Shown: in pieces, positions 41,894-49,606 of the stretch
Layout: each line of letters opens with the position of its first letter
Position numbering within the stretch: the stretch's first letter is position 1
NCBI RefSeq assembly: GCF_028867935.1
Contig: NZ_JAPQNS010000019.1
Coordinates: 1 to 64,000 of the forward strand
Direction of reading: 5' to 3'
Origin: Flavobacterium sp. SUN052
GTDB lineage: Bacteria; Bacteroidota; Bacteroidia; Flavobacteriales; Flavobacteriaceae
Length of the DNA stretch: 64,000 bases
Program-made: the position numbers and the translations under genes
The notes under the pieces: model-generated
Told to the model about the DNA's origin: nothing
The model's input: only the letters and a program-made list of their open reading frames with translations
Database searches by the model: none

Positions 41894-42820
41894 ATGAAGT
41901 CTGGACAACCGTCGCCTTTTGACATCTCGCGCCACCTAAAATCCCGTCGGCTAGAACAGGAGGTTGAAAATCGTACAGCATACACAATTGATACCGCCGA
42001 ACTGAATATCTACGAGACGCATCACATCGCCGAGAAAGTCGAGTTGACGTTTCACAACCCGGTGTTGGCTAGTATGATTCGAGGCAAAAAAGTGATGCAT
42101 CTGCCCAATACGCCTTCCTTTGATTTCCTGCCCGGTGAATCGGTTCTGGTTCCCTCCGGCGAAATGATGCGTATTGACTTCCCCGAAGCGCAGGCCAAAA
42201 ACCCGACGCAATGCCTCGCCTTAGCCATCGACTCTACCAAAATAAGGCAGGTGACCGACTTGCTCAATGACCGCAACCCGCTGGTCGATATGCCGCAGGG
42301 CTGGCAGTTAGGGCAATCCAATTTTTACCTGACCAACGACGAGCCAATCAATCAGCTCATTTCGCGGCTCATCTACATCTTCACGGAGAACAACCGGGCC
42401 AAGGAGGTTTTTGCCAACTTGGTATTGCAGGAATTAATGGTTCGGCTGATGCAGACCCAGGCCCGCACGCTGCTATTGTCACCCAGCCCCGACATGGCCA
42501 ATGTGAACCGCCTTGCTCACGTGGCGCAGTACATCAACCAGCACCTCCACGACAATCTGCAAATAAAGAAACTCGCCGATGAAGCTTGTATGAGCGAACC
42601 CAATTTCTATCGCATCTTCAAGCTGACGTTCAACATGACACCCGTTGAATACATCAATCAGCAGCGAATTGCATTAGCCTCTAAACTCCTCAAAACCAGC
42701 AATCGCTGCCTGGCCGACATCAGCATAGAATGCGGCTTCAACAACCTTACATATTTCATGAAGCTCTTCCGCCGGGAAACAGGTCTATCTCCAACCGTTT
42801 ATCGGAAACAGGGGAATTGA
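41894..42820 (+). CDS. AraC-family transcriptional regulator with AraC_N cupin-like domain
   Basis: A 308-residue DNA-binding regulator. The N-terminal half (to about residue 200) has the beta-barrel sensor typical of the 'AraC-type N-terminus' group (FHNPVLASMIRGKKVM, FLPGESVLVPSGEMMRIDFPE). The C-terminal 100 residues carry two helix-turn-helix motifs (LQIKKLADEACMSEPNFYRIFK and LADISIECGFNNLTYFMKLFRR). ATG 41894 is preferred over the GTG-initiated frame at 41855. It diverges from the alcohol dehydrogenase gene; in this family the adjacent oxidoreductase is a common target, so autogenous and cross control from the 252-bp spacer is likely. Confidence 0.82.
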   Translation: MKSGQPSPFDISRHLKSRRLEQEVENRTAYTIDTAELNIYETHHIAEKVELTFHNPVLASMIRGKKVMHLPNTPSFDFLPGESVLVPSGEMMRIDFPEAQAKNPTQCLALAIDSTKIRQVTDLLNDRNPLVDMPQGWQLGQSNFYLTNDEPINQLISRLIYIFTENNRAKEVFANLVLQELMVRLMQTQARTLLLSPSPDMANVNRLAHVAQYINQHLHDNLQIKKLADEACMSEPNFYRIFKLTFNMTPVEYINQQRIALASKLLKTSNRCLADISIECGFNNLTYFMKLFRRETGLSPTVYRKQGN

Positions 42821-42980
42821 TTGGGGATCGAGGGAATAATTTTCCTTTGACTGTGTTCTTTTGGGCTGAAACAGTTTCCAGTTAACAGAGCGAACACTCA
42901 AGTTTGGTAAATTTAAGCGGTAAACGTCCTACCTTCGAGCAAGCAAGGAAGCGCTACGCAGGTAGCTGGTCTAATTTTTG

Positions 42981-42988
42981 TACTTTTG
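42981..42988 (+). promoter_or_regulatory. -7 box TACTTTTG upstream of the unknown/HicA-like pair
   Basis: Exact TAnnTTTG match located 34 bases before ATG 43023. No TTG is seen at -33. It supports the two genes being one transcription unit of their own. Confidence 0.45.
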
Positions 42989-43022
42989 GCGACAAACCTC
43001 AATCCTAAATTGTTAACCGTTT

Positions 43023-43976
43023 ATGCCAGAGCAGTCCAAAGATATATTTAATCTGCAAATTGGTGGAGAGGTTGGCAAGTACAACTCTCTACCTGTTGAG
43101 TATCTTATTGAAATTGCCAGGAATCTTCAAAACTTTTTGCAAACACTTGCAAAAGTTAATGTATCAGATGGCACAACCATAGACCTTAATAATTTCAAAG
43201 TAGAACTTACTGGATTTCAGAAGGGTAGTGCTGTGCCACAGTTTATTTTCACTCCTCGCAGGCAACTCACATTGGAAGCTGATATTGACAATCAACGCTT
43301 GTTAGTTAGGCAAAAGTTTGATGAGATCGTTAAAGCTTCTGGTAAAGGTGACTTTGCTAAGGTTAGAGAACTTTACCCAGACGCATATCGCCGAAATGAA
43401 GTCGTTGATGGCTTGTACAGTTTTGTTAACAGTTTTGGCAACTCTCCCGTAAACGTAGTTGATTTAAATAATAAGAAGGGCAAGGATAATATCATCCCAC
43501 TTTACCGAATCCGGCCTTTTGCGAAAGAAGTCCGTGACCGTTTAATCACCACAGTTATTGAAAGTAAGGCTTTAGAAACGATCGAAGAGATCAGTTTAAG
43601 AAGAGTAGTTACAACCTATCGTGGCGGGGCGAAAATAAAAACAAAAACTGTAGAGGAATACTCAGACAAACAGGCAGCACTATCACTGGCTCCAGATCAA
43701 ATTATATCATCTACTCATACTTATCGGTTAATTAGTCCTCTTCGCTGCCTTCTTGAAAAAGAAGACGATTATTTCGCTTTAACATGTGAGTTACTTGATT
43801 TAGTCGGTACAGGCTTATCGGTTGAAGAAGCACAACAGAGTTTTGCAGAAGAGTTCGAGTTTATTTATAATCGTTATAATGCACTGCATGATACTGAACT
43901 AACTCAGCGGCTTCAATCTATCAAAACAATCCTAAACGCCTTGGTTAAACAGGTTGATGCCCATGCCTACGCTTGA
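43023..43976 (+). CDS. Unknown 317-residue protein, partner of a HicA-like protein
   Basis: I do not recognise a family. The protein has no signal peptide or membrane segment. It opens IFNLQIGGEVGKYNSLPVEY and continues with a helix (LIEIARNLQNFLQTLAK), then VELTGFQKGSAVPQFIF. A charged middle (LRRVVTTYRGGAKIKTKTVEE) and a helical C-terminus (ELTQRLQSIKTILNALVKQ) follow. Its DNA is clearly more AT-rich than the flanking genes, suggesting acquisition. The 3' end overlaps the next gene (start 43957 or 43963, stop here at 43976), so the two are translationally coupled. Pairing with a HicA-like protein suggests a toxin-antitoxin-like or RNA-directed system, but that is inference. Confidence 0.65.
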   Translation: MPEQSKDIFNLQIGGEVGKYNSLPVEYLIEIARNLQNFLQTLAKVNVSDGTTIDLNNFKVELTGFQKGSAVPQFIFTPRRQLTLEADIDNQRLLVRQKFDEIVKASGKGDFAKVRELYPDAYRRNEVVDGLYSFVNSFGNSPVNVVDLNNKKGKDNIIPLYRIRPFAKEVRDRLITTVIESKALETIEEISLRRVVTTYRGGAKIKTKTVEEYSDKQAALSLAPDQIISSTHTYRLISPLRCLLEKEDDYFALTCELLDLVGTGLSVEEAQQSFAEEFEFIYNRYNALHDTELTQRLQSIKTILNALVKQVDAHAYA

Positions 43977-44259
43977 CGCAAAACAAACGTATAAGAATCT
44001 AAAGAAGAAGGGGTTTGAGGATGCTTCTAGTCGAAGCGATGACCATAAATATTTGGAGTTTCGCCATAAAGGGAAGGTAGTTCTTTATACGAAAATTAGT
44101 CACGGAGAAAAAGACTTAGGCGATTTTCTCATTGGACAGATGAAAAGGCAATGTAAACTGGATAAATCTGATTTTATGGATTTAGCTAATTGCCCTCTGT
44201 CTTTAGAAGAATACACCATCAAGCTCCGGGAACAGGGCTTACTGGATATTAACGATTAG
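43957..44259 (+). CDS. HicA-like small RNA-binding-fold protein
   Basis: About 100 residues from ATG 43957 (or 43963). YKNLKKKGFEDASSR, then SDDHKYLEFRHKGKVVLYTK, fits the HicA dsRBD-like fold, with His in DDHKYL at the position of the HicA catalytic His. A C-terminal extension (IGQMKRQCKLDKSDFMDLAN and CPLSLEEYTIKLREQGLL) marks a longer subfamily often annotated HicA-type. HicA toxins cleave mRNA and usually pair with HicB. No HicB is present; the upstream 317-residue protein takes its place. AT-rich like its partner. Whether it is a toxin is unknown. Confidence 0.6.
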   Translation: MPMPTLDAKQTYKNLKKKGFEDASSRSDDHKYLEFRHKGKVVLYTKISHGEKDLGDFLIGQMKRQCKLDKSDFMDLANCPLSLEEYTIKLREQGLLDIND

Positions 44260-44420
44260 CAACAACTGATACATCCCAAATTTAAGGTTTAGCATGTGCA
44301 TAAAATCATCTTTGCCGCTATCCTTTTTGGGTCAGTGTATGTATTAAAATTCAGCACCGACTCACCAGTATCTGTAAATTAAAAGCAACTACGTTCCTTT
44401 GCCCAAACAAAATTTATGCT

Positions 44421-44460
44421 CACAGGGCGCTAGTTGAAATGAAAGTTCTAGCGTCCTGTG
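44421..44460. terminator. Inverted repeat downstream of the GH88 gene
   Basis: CACAGGGCGCTAG (44421-44433) and CTAGCGTCCTGTG (44448-44460) pair with one mismatch around a 14-base loop. It lies in the spacer between convergent genes, closer to the GH88 stop, and plausibly ends both transcripts. The remaining spacer shows nothing else. Confidence 0.5.
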
Positions 44461-44487
44461 AGAACACAGGCTGAGGAACATAAACCC

Positions 44488-45657
44488 CTACTTACCCATC
44501 AGTTTCTCATACCGCAACAGGCCTTCCAGGTAATAATAATCTGCGTAGATCAGGGGCACGTCGATTTCTGATTTAGCAGGTTTGTGGCCAACTGAGTGCT
44601 TCAGCAGGAAGTTGTGGTTTTCGCCCAGGGCGTTGCGATAGGCAGGCGTCGATAGGCTCACAAGCATGGTTTCAGCGGCTTGCTGGTAGAATTTAGCATT
44701 CTGGCTGTATTGACTCAGTTCTAGCAAACCCGATGCCGCAATGGCTGCTGCTGATGCGTCTCGCTCCTCGCCGGGGGCGTTGAAATCCCAATACGGCACT
44801 TTGTCGGCGGGGAGGTTGGGGTGGCTCAGGTAGAAATCGGCAATGCGCTCAGCCTGACGGAGGTATTTGGCGTCTTTGGTGAAGCGATAAACAGTTGTAA
44901 AGCCATACAGGGCCCAGGCTTGCCCCCGCGCCCAGGGCGAATCATCAGCTAATCCCTGATGAGTTCGTTTGGCCTCTACGGCTCCCGTCGGGCTATAACA
45001 AACGAGGTGATAACTACTGCCATCGGGCCGAAAATGGTTCGCTATTGTATTGTCGCTGTGGGTGGTAGCAATCTGAGCAAGACGGGGTTGGTTTCCTTCT
45101 TTAGCAGCCCAATACAGAAATTCCAGGTTCATCATGTTGTCGATGATCACCGGATACGTATATTCCTTACCGTTACGATCTTTGAACTTCTCCCACGATT
45201 TGATTAGCCCCACGTTTGGGTCAAAGCGGGTAGCGAGTGAGTTTGCTCCCGTCAGCAAAATGCGCCGGTACGTGGTGTCGCCCGTCAGTCGCAACCCATT
45301 CCCGAAGGGGCAGTAAAGCATAAAACCGAGGTCATGCGTGCGGGTGTTCGTCTTTTCACGCTCTACAGCCATTGTCCAGCGTTGGGCGGCTTCTTTCCAT
45401 TTAGGGTCGTTGCTGCGTTCGAACAAATACCACAAACTCCCCCCGAAGAAACCGCTACACCACCAGTCCGATTTCATATCGCGGGGGGTACCGTCGGGGT
45501 TAATAGATTGGGGAAATTTATTCAGATCGGGGTGCGACGCGAGCATTTTCTCATACTGCTGACCAGCCAGTTCAAACTGTTTCGAAACGTCGATTTTTAA
45601 TTGAGCATGAGTGAGTAGGGGGCTGCTGAACAGCAACAGGAAGAGGATTTTTTTCAT
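44488..45657 (-). CDS. Secreted glycoside hydrolase family 88 (unsaturated glucuronyl hydrolase)
   Basis: A 389-residue exported (alpha/alpha)6-barrel enzyme with signal peptide MKKILFLLLFSSPLLTHAQ. The two Asp residues of the family are D109 (TRTHDLGFMLYCPFG) and D173 (PVIIDNMMNLEFLYW). DDSPWARGQAWALYGF, a GH88 signature, is present further on. GH88 enzymes hydrate the unsaturated uronic acid left by polysaccharide lyases on glycosaminoglycans, ulvan or gellan-type polymers. No lyase or SusCD pair is nearby, so the polymer cannot be named. It diverges from the GlxA-like regulator with 123 bp between. Confidence 0.88.
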   Translation of the reverse strand: MKKILFLLLFSSPLLTHAQLKIDVSKQFELAGQQYEKMLASHPDLNKFPQSINPDGTPRDMKSDWWCSGFFGGSLWYLFERSNDPKWKEAAQRWTMAVEREKTNTRTHDLGFMLYCPFGNGLRLTGDTTYRRILLTGANSLATRFDPNVGLIKSWEKFKDRNGKEYTYPVIIDNMMNLEFLYWAAKEGNQPRLAQIATTHSDNTIANHFRPDGSSYHLVCYSPTGAVEAKRTHQGLADDSPWARGQAWALYGFTTVYRFTKDAKYLRQAERIADFYLSHPNLPADKVPYWDFNAPGEERDASAAAIAASGLLELSQYSQNAKFYQQAAETMLVSLSTPAYRNALGENHNFLLKHSVGHKPAKSEIDVPLIYADYYYLEGLLRYEKLMGK

Positions 45658-45745
45658 ACAATTTTATGGGTGTATTTCTGCAATAAGGCGTTGTAGGGAT
45701 AATCCTACCGTCGCTAAATAAACACTTTGTATAGTAGTTTTACCC

Positions 45746-45776
45746 TTGGCATTTTGAGGGCATTTTATTATATTTA
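45746..45776 (+). promoter_or_regulatory. Promoter TTG-N20-TATATTTA directly before the GlxA-like gene
   Basis: TTG 45746-45748 and TATATTTA 45769-45776 are 20 bp apart, a good Bacteroidota layout with a last-base mismatch. Only four bases (AGCG) separate the -7 box from ATG 45781, so the transcript would be leaderless or nearly so. Confidence 0.5.
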
Positions 45777-45780
45777 AGCG

Positions 45781-46761
45781 ATGAAACACGTAGCCATTTT
45801 GATTCCTATTGGCGGCCTTTTGGGTAGTATTGAAGGCCCCAGACAGCTTTTAACCCAAGTAAACCACTTTTGTCAAGCCAAAGGCGAACCGCCCCTTTTC
45901 AACATAAAATTGGTTGGCCTGTCCCGAGAAACACCCTTGAGCGGAGGCTTATTTACGGTTCACTCCGACCTCTTATTAGACGAAGCTCCCCAAGCCGATC
46001 TGATCATTATTCCGGCCGTTGATGGCGACCTGAGCAATGCCATCGACACGAACCGGGCATTTCTGCCGTGGCTCACCAAACAGTATGAGGGTGGGGCCGA
46101 AATTGCCAGTCTTTGTCTCGGCGCTTTTCTGTTGGCCTCAACGGGTTTGCTCAACGGCAAAAAATGCGCTACCCACTGGCTAGCGGCTAATGAGTTCCGA
46201 CAAATGTTCCCCGACGTGAATCTGATTCCAGAGCAGATCATTAGTGATGAGTCGGGTTTGTATTCGAGTGGCGGGGCTTATTCGTACCTGAATCTAGTGC
46301 TGTATCTGATCGAAAAATATGCAGGCCGCGAAATGGCCATTTTGTGCGCCAAGGTTTTTGCTATAGAGTTTGATCGGGAGAGTCAGTCGCCCTTTACCAT
46401 TTTCCAGCGGCAAAAAGAACACGAGGATGAACCTGTGAAAAAGGCCCAGGAGTTTATCGAGACTAATTTCCAGGACAAAATATCGGTCGATCAGTTGGCC
46501 TCCGAGTTTGCGTTGGGTCGCCGAAACCTGGAACGTCGGTTCAAAAAAGCGACGTCTAATACCGTCAACGAATACATTCAGCGGGTGAAAATCGAAGCGG
46601 CAAAAAAAGACTTCGAAACCAGCCGCAAAACCATTAACGAAGTTATGTACGATGTTGGTTACTCCGATAATAAAGCGTTTCGAGTTGTATTCAGAAAACT
46701 CACCGGCCTCTCCCCCATTGAATACCGCAATAAATACAATAAGGAAAAGGTAATTGCCTGA
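45781..46761 (+). CDS. GlxA-family regulator (DJ-1/PfpI domain plus AraC-type HTH)
   Basis: A 326-residue cytoplasmic regulator. Residues 1 to about 190 form a DJ-1/PfpI glutamine-amidotransferase-like sensor (HVAILIPIGGLLGS, ADLIIIPAVDGD, IASLCLGAFLLASTGLLNGK with the nucleophile-elbow Cys, ATHWLAANEF). Residues about 225-326 hold an AraC HTH (ISVDQLASEFALGRRNLERRFK and INEVMYDVGYSDNKAFRVVFRK). The group controls varied catabolic or stress genes. It diverges from the GH88 gene. A canonical terminator follows 156 bp downstream. Confidence 0.85.
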   Translation: MKHVAILIPIGGLLGSIEGPRQLLTQVNHFCQAKGEPPLFNIKLVGLSRETPLSGGLFTVHSDLLLDEAPQADLIIIPAVDGDLSNAIDTNRAFLPWLTKQYEGGAEIASLCLGAFLLASTGLLNGKKCATHWLAANEFRQMFPDVNLIPEQIISDESGLYSSGGAYSYLNLVLYLIEKYAGREMAILCAKVFAIEFDRESQSPFTIFQRQKEHEDEPVKKAQEFIETNFQDKISVDQLASEFALGRRNLERRFKKATSNTVNEYIQRVKIEAAKKDFETSRKTINEVMYDVGYSDNKAFRVVFRKLTGLSPIEYRNKYNKEKVIA

Positions 46762-46794
46762 AAGGAGTAAAGGGGGTTTATATAGTCCTGTACG

Positions 46795-46873
46795 ATGGAT
46801 TTGCAATCCGTCTGGCCGTTAGGCCAAAAAGATCCGCAGCATTGGCCTGACGACCGACGGATTGCAAATCCAT
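46795..46873. repeat. Large imperfect cruciform with 18-bp perfect arms
   Basis: Arms ATGGATTTGCAATCCGTC (46795-46812) and its exact complement (46856-46873) flank a 43-base interior. The interior begins with a second small hairpin, TGGCC-GTTA-GGCCA. There is no T-run and a separate terminator follows, so this looks like a dispersed palindromic element rather than a terminator. Confidence 0.6.
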
Positions 46874-46916
46874 TGTGCCGACGCAACCAAAATTATTTCA
46901 ATTACCTAAAACCAAT

Positions 46917-46952
46917 AAACCCGCTCATTGTCAATCAACGAGCGGGTTTTTT
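46917..46952 (+). terminator. Rho-independent terminator of the GlxA-like gene
   Basis: AAACCCGCTC (46917-46926), a 13-base loop, then GAGCGGGTTT merging into a six-T tract ending at 46952. This is a textbook structure on the plus strand. Confidence 0.85.
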
Positions 46953-47093
46953 ATGCACGAAAACTATCGTTAAATAAAAATATATACCACTAAATACAAC
47001 CGTAACGACAAAAATGGGATCATTCTGGATAGTACTATTAAAATAACATTAAACACTTTTTCGAACGACCTGATTAAACAATTATCCACTCGT

Positions 47094-49559
47094 ATGATTC
47101 TCAAGTTCTACTTCACACTATGCCTGGTCAGCGTACTGAACGTATCGCTTATGGCTCAGGCAATTACCGTTAGCTCACCCGTTAGTCGAATGGTTTTCCA
47201 ACGGGGAGCCGACAATTTCGCAACAGTTCCCGTGCGCGGCAGTGTACAGGGGCAAACCACACGTGTTAAAGGACGGCTGGTAGCCCGCCAGGGAGGCCAA
47301 ACAACCGATTGGCGCGAGGGATCAGTGCAAAACGGAGCATTTCAACTCAATATTCCGGCAGCAGGTGGTTTTTACGATCTGGAACTGATCGCGCTATCTG
47401 GCAATACCGAACTCGAACGTCAACGCCGGGAGCGCATTGGCGTTGGCGAAGTATTTATAGTATCTGGTCAATCTAATAATTTCGGCACTATAGGCCAGGG
47501 ATTACCGGCCTCCGACGACCGCGTATCTGTAGTGAATCAGATGCAAATCAACTCTAACGATTTCAACGAAAACGCCTTACCGATGGCCTTCTCACAGGCC
47601 GGTCCCGGCACAGTCTGCGGGCCACTTAACCCGCTGTTTGTCTGGGGTGGTGTAGGCGACCGGTTAGTAGCGCGGTTGGGTGTACCCGTGTTGTTTTTAG
47701 GGCTTGCTCAACCCGGCTCATCTACCAAAAACTGGCGCGAAGCGGCTCAGGGTGTCGATCGTGTTAGTGGCCGCGACTGGTATAATAATACGCCTTACCG
47801 CCCTCTGAAGCAGACCATGCAGCGCTATACTAGCCAACTGGGTATTCGGGGTATCCTGTGGCATCAGGGCGAATCGGACAATAGCTACCAAACCACCGAT
47901 GGCTACGTAGAGAACATGCGTATTTTGATTGCCAAGACCCGCGAAGACAGCCAATTCAGCAACTTATCGTGGATGATTGCACGGGCTTCTTATTTCCCGT
48001 ATCCGGGGCATGAAGTAGATCCAGGCATCATTGCCGGGCAAAATCGCGTGATCAACGAAATTGGTAACTGTTTCCCCGGCCCCTCCACCGACGAGTTTAT
48101 CGGCCCCACATACCGGCAACAGGACCAGATCCATTTTGCCGATTATGCGTATCCCTTTCTGGCCGATCTGTGGAGTCAATCGCTCTCGAACGACTATTTT
48201 CAACGATCGCAGCCCTCACTACCAAACGTTGGGGCAGCATCGCCCGTGGCTAGTTCCGAAAACACCAATTCTACATCAACGCCAACGCCCCCAACCAACA
48301 CCAACCCTCCTGCACCCACAGGGGCCTTGCAGTTAGGCTCGCCCGATTATACCTGCCAGTCGGGGGTGATTACCTTTAGAGTTGCGTCGACCAACGGCTC
48401 GGGCAATCCGATTGAGTTTATGGTTCCTGGGGTTACGGGCTGGACTACCAACGCGACGCATACATTAGGGGAAGGCGTTCGGCGTGATGCCCAGACCATC
48501 ACTATTTTTGCGCGTCAATCGGGCAAGGAAACTTCCCTGACCTGGAACATTCGTGGGTTTTGTGATGGCTCAGTGGTAGCTCCACCCGTTGTTACACAGA
48601 ATCCGTCAACCAATCAAACGACAAACCAAACAACCCCCACCACGCAGCCTCCCGTACAATCGGGAAACACGACGGGCGGCAGTTTTGCCCTGCTGACTCC
48701 GACCTACAACTGTCAATCGGGTGCAATCACGTTTAATGTTGGTGGGGGCAACGGTAGCGCTGTCGAGTTTATGGTGCCGGGCGTAACGGGCTGGACTACC
48801 AACCCCAATCACACCCTGGGCGAAGGCATCCGGCGCGATGCACAGACGCTCACTATTTTTGCCCGGCAGTCGGGTCAGGAAACCTCTTTGACCTGGAATA
48901 TTCGTGGTGCTTGCGATGGCTCAGCACCGGCACCGGCCCCTACTCCAGCACCAACGCCAACTCCCAATCCCACACCTCCTCCCACCGTCAATGCACCGGC
49001 AGGACCGTCGGCTCCAATTCCCACGGGTGGCTCTTTTGCTCTGTCAACTCCGACCTACGATTGTCAGACCGGTATCTTGACGCTGAAAACCAGCGGAGGC
49101 AACGGGGAGACCGTCGAGTATATGTCTCCGGGCGTAACGGGCTGGACTACCAATTCAAAGCACGTATTGGAGGCTGGGGTTCGGCGCGACGCGCAAACGC
49201 TCACCATTTTCGCACGGCAGTCGGGGCAGGAGGTGTCGCTGGTTTGGAACATACGGGCTGCCTGCACGGGAGTGGGCGTAGCGCGAGTGGCTCAGGAACG
49301 CGTTTTAATGGAGCCGAAGCTGGTTGTGATGCCGAATCCAGCCACCGATCAGGTACAGTTGATTTTACCTGAGCTGGACAAAAACAGCTGGACAAGTCGC
49401 TTCGTCAGCGCGTCGGGCTACGAAATGTCCGTTCCCGTTGTGTCGAACCAGCAAGGTTTACAGGCAACAATAAAGCATCTGGCAACGGGTGTTTATCTGT
49501 GGCAGATAACCGTAGAGGGTCGCCTACCATTGGTATTCAGGGTTATGAAAGTAGAGTAG
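47094..49559 (+). CDS. Secreted sialate O-acetylesterase-like SGNH hydrolase with three repeats and T9SS sorting domain
   Basis: An 821-residue exported protein with signal peptide ending SLMAQ. The esterase domain (about 20-370) has the nucleophile Ser in FIVSGQSNNFG, the GILWHQGESDN block, and a catalytic His in QIHFADYAYPF, as in sialate O-acetylesterases (deacetylating sugars or xylan-like glycans). Three repeats follow, separated by Pro/Thr-rich linkers; each reads (P)xY.C.(S/T)G.(I/L)TF...GNG..(V/I)E(F/Y)M.PGVTGWTTN. They are related to the 75-residue modules of the three serine proteases. The end (LVVMPNPATDQVQLILPEL to TGVYLWQITVEG) is a type A T9SS sorting domain. Confidence 0.82.
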   Translation: MILKFYFTLCLVSVLNVSLMAQAITVSSPVSRMVFQRGADNFATVPVRGSVQGQTTRVKGRLVARQGGQTTDWREGSVQNGAFQLNIPAAGGFYDLELIALSGNTELERQRRERIGVGEVFIVSGQSNNFGTIGQGLPASDDRVSVVNQMQINSNDFNENALPMAFSQAGPGTVCGPLNPLFVWGGVGDRLVARLGVPVLFLGLAQPGSSTKNWREAAQGVDRVSGRDWYNNTPYRPLKQTMQRYTSQLGIRGILWHQGESDNSYQTTDGYVENMRILIAKTREDSQFSNLSWMIARASYFPYPGHEVDPGIIAGQNRVINEIGNCFPGPSTDEFIGPTYRQQDQIHFADYAYPFLADLWSQSLSNDYFQRSQPSLPNVGAASPVASSENTNSTSTPTPPTNTNPPAPTGALQLGSPDYTCQSGVITFRVASTNGSGNPIEFMVPGVTGWTTNATHTLGEGVRRDAQTITIFARQSGKETSLTWNIRGFCDGSVVAPPVVTQNPSTNQTTNQTTPTTQPPVQSGNTTGGSFALLTPTYNCQSGAITFNVGGGNGSAVEFMVPGVTGWTTNPNHTLGEGIRRDAQTLTIFARQSGQETSLTWNIRGACDGSAPAPAPTPAPTPTPNPTPPPTVNAPAGPSAPIPTGGSFALSTPTYDCQTGILTLKTSGGNGETVEYMSPGVTGWTTNSKHVLEAGVRRDAQTLTIFARQSGQEVSLVWNIRAACTGVGVARVAQERVLMEPKLVVMPNPATDQVQLILPELDKNSWTSRFVSASGYEMSVPVVSNQQGLQATIKHLATGVYLWQITVEGRLPLVFRVMKVE

Positions 49560-49567
49560 CTGCTTTG

Positions 49568-49575
49568 TATATTTG
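49568..49575 (+). promoter_or_regulatory. -7 box TATATTTG before the PIG-L gene
   Basis: Exact TAnnTTTG match nine bases after the esterase stop codon, 31 bases before the GTG chosen as start of the next gene. It is evidence for the downstream start and for a separate transcript. Confidence 0.5.
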
Positions 49576-49606
49576 TCGGTATCACAACCTGCAAGCAATC
49601 AAAGCC

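Larger units (their letters stand above)
46762..47093. other. Intergenic region of 332 bp with a large inverted repeat and a terminator
   Basis: Holds an 18-bp perfect inverted repeat (46795-46873), the terminator of the GlxA-like gene (46917-46952), and then an AT-rich stretch that should include the promoter of the esterase gene at 47094. No exact TAnnTTTG box was identified in it and no coding frame is convincing. Confidence 0.5.

Noticed and set aside
42840..42980. Possible small gene between the AraC regulator and the unknown/HicA-like pair
   Set aside because: No frame with a sensible start and composition; the stretch ends in the promoter box of the pair.
44260..44420. Short ATG frames downstream of the HicA-like gene as an antitoxin
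   Set aside because: The frames are under 20 residues with no conserved features, so a HicB-like partner there is not supported.
46780..46880. tRNA-like fold at the inverted repeat before the esterase gene
   Set aside because: No anticodon arm or T-loop consensus can be drawn; the pairing is one long palindrome.
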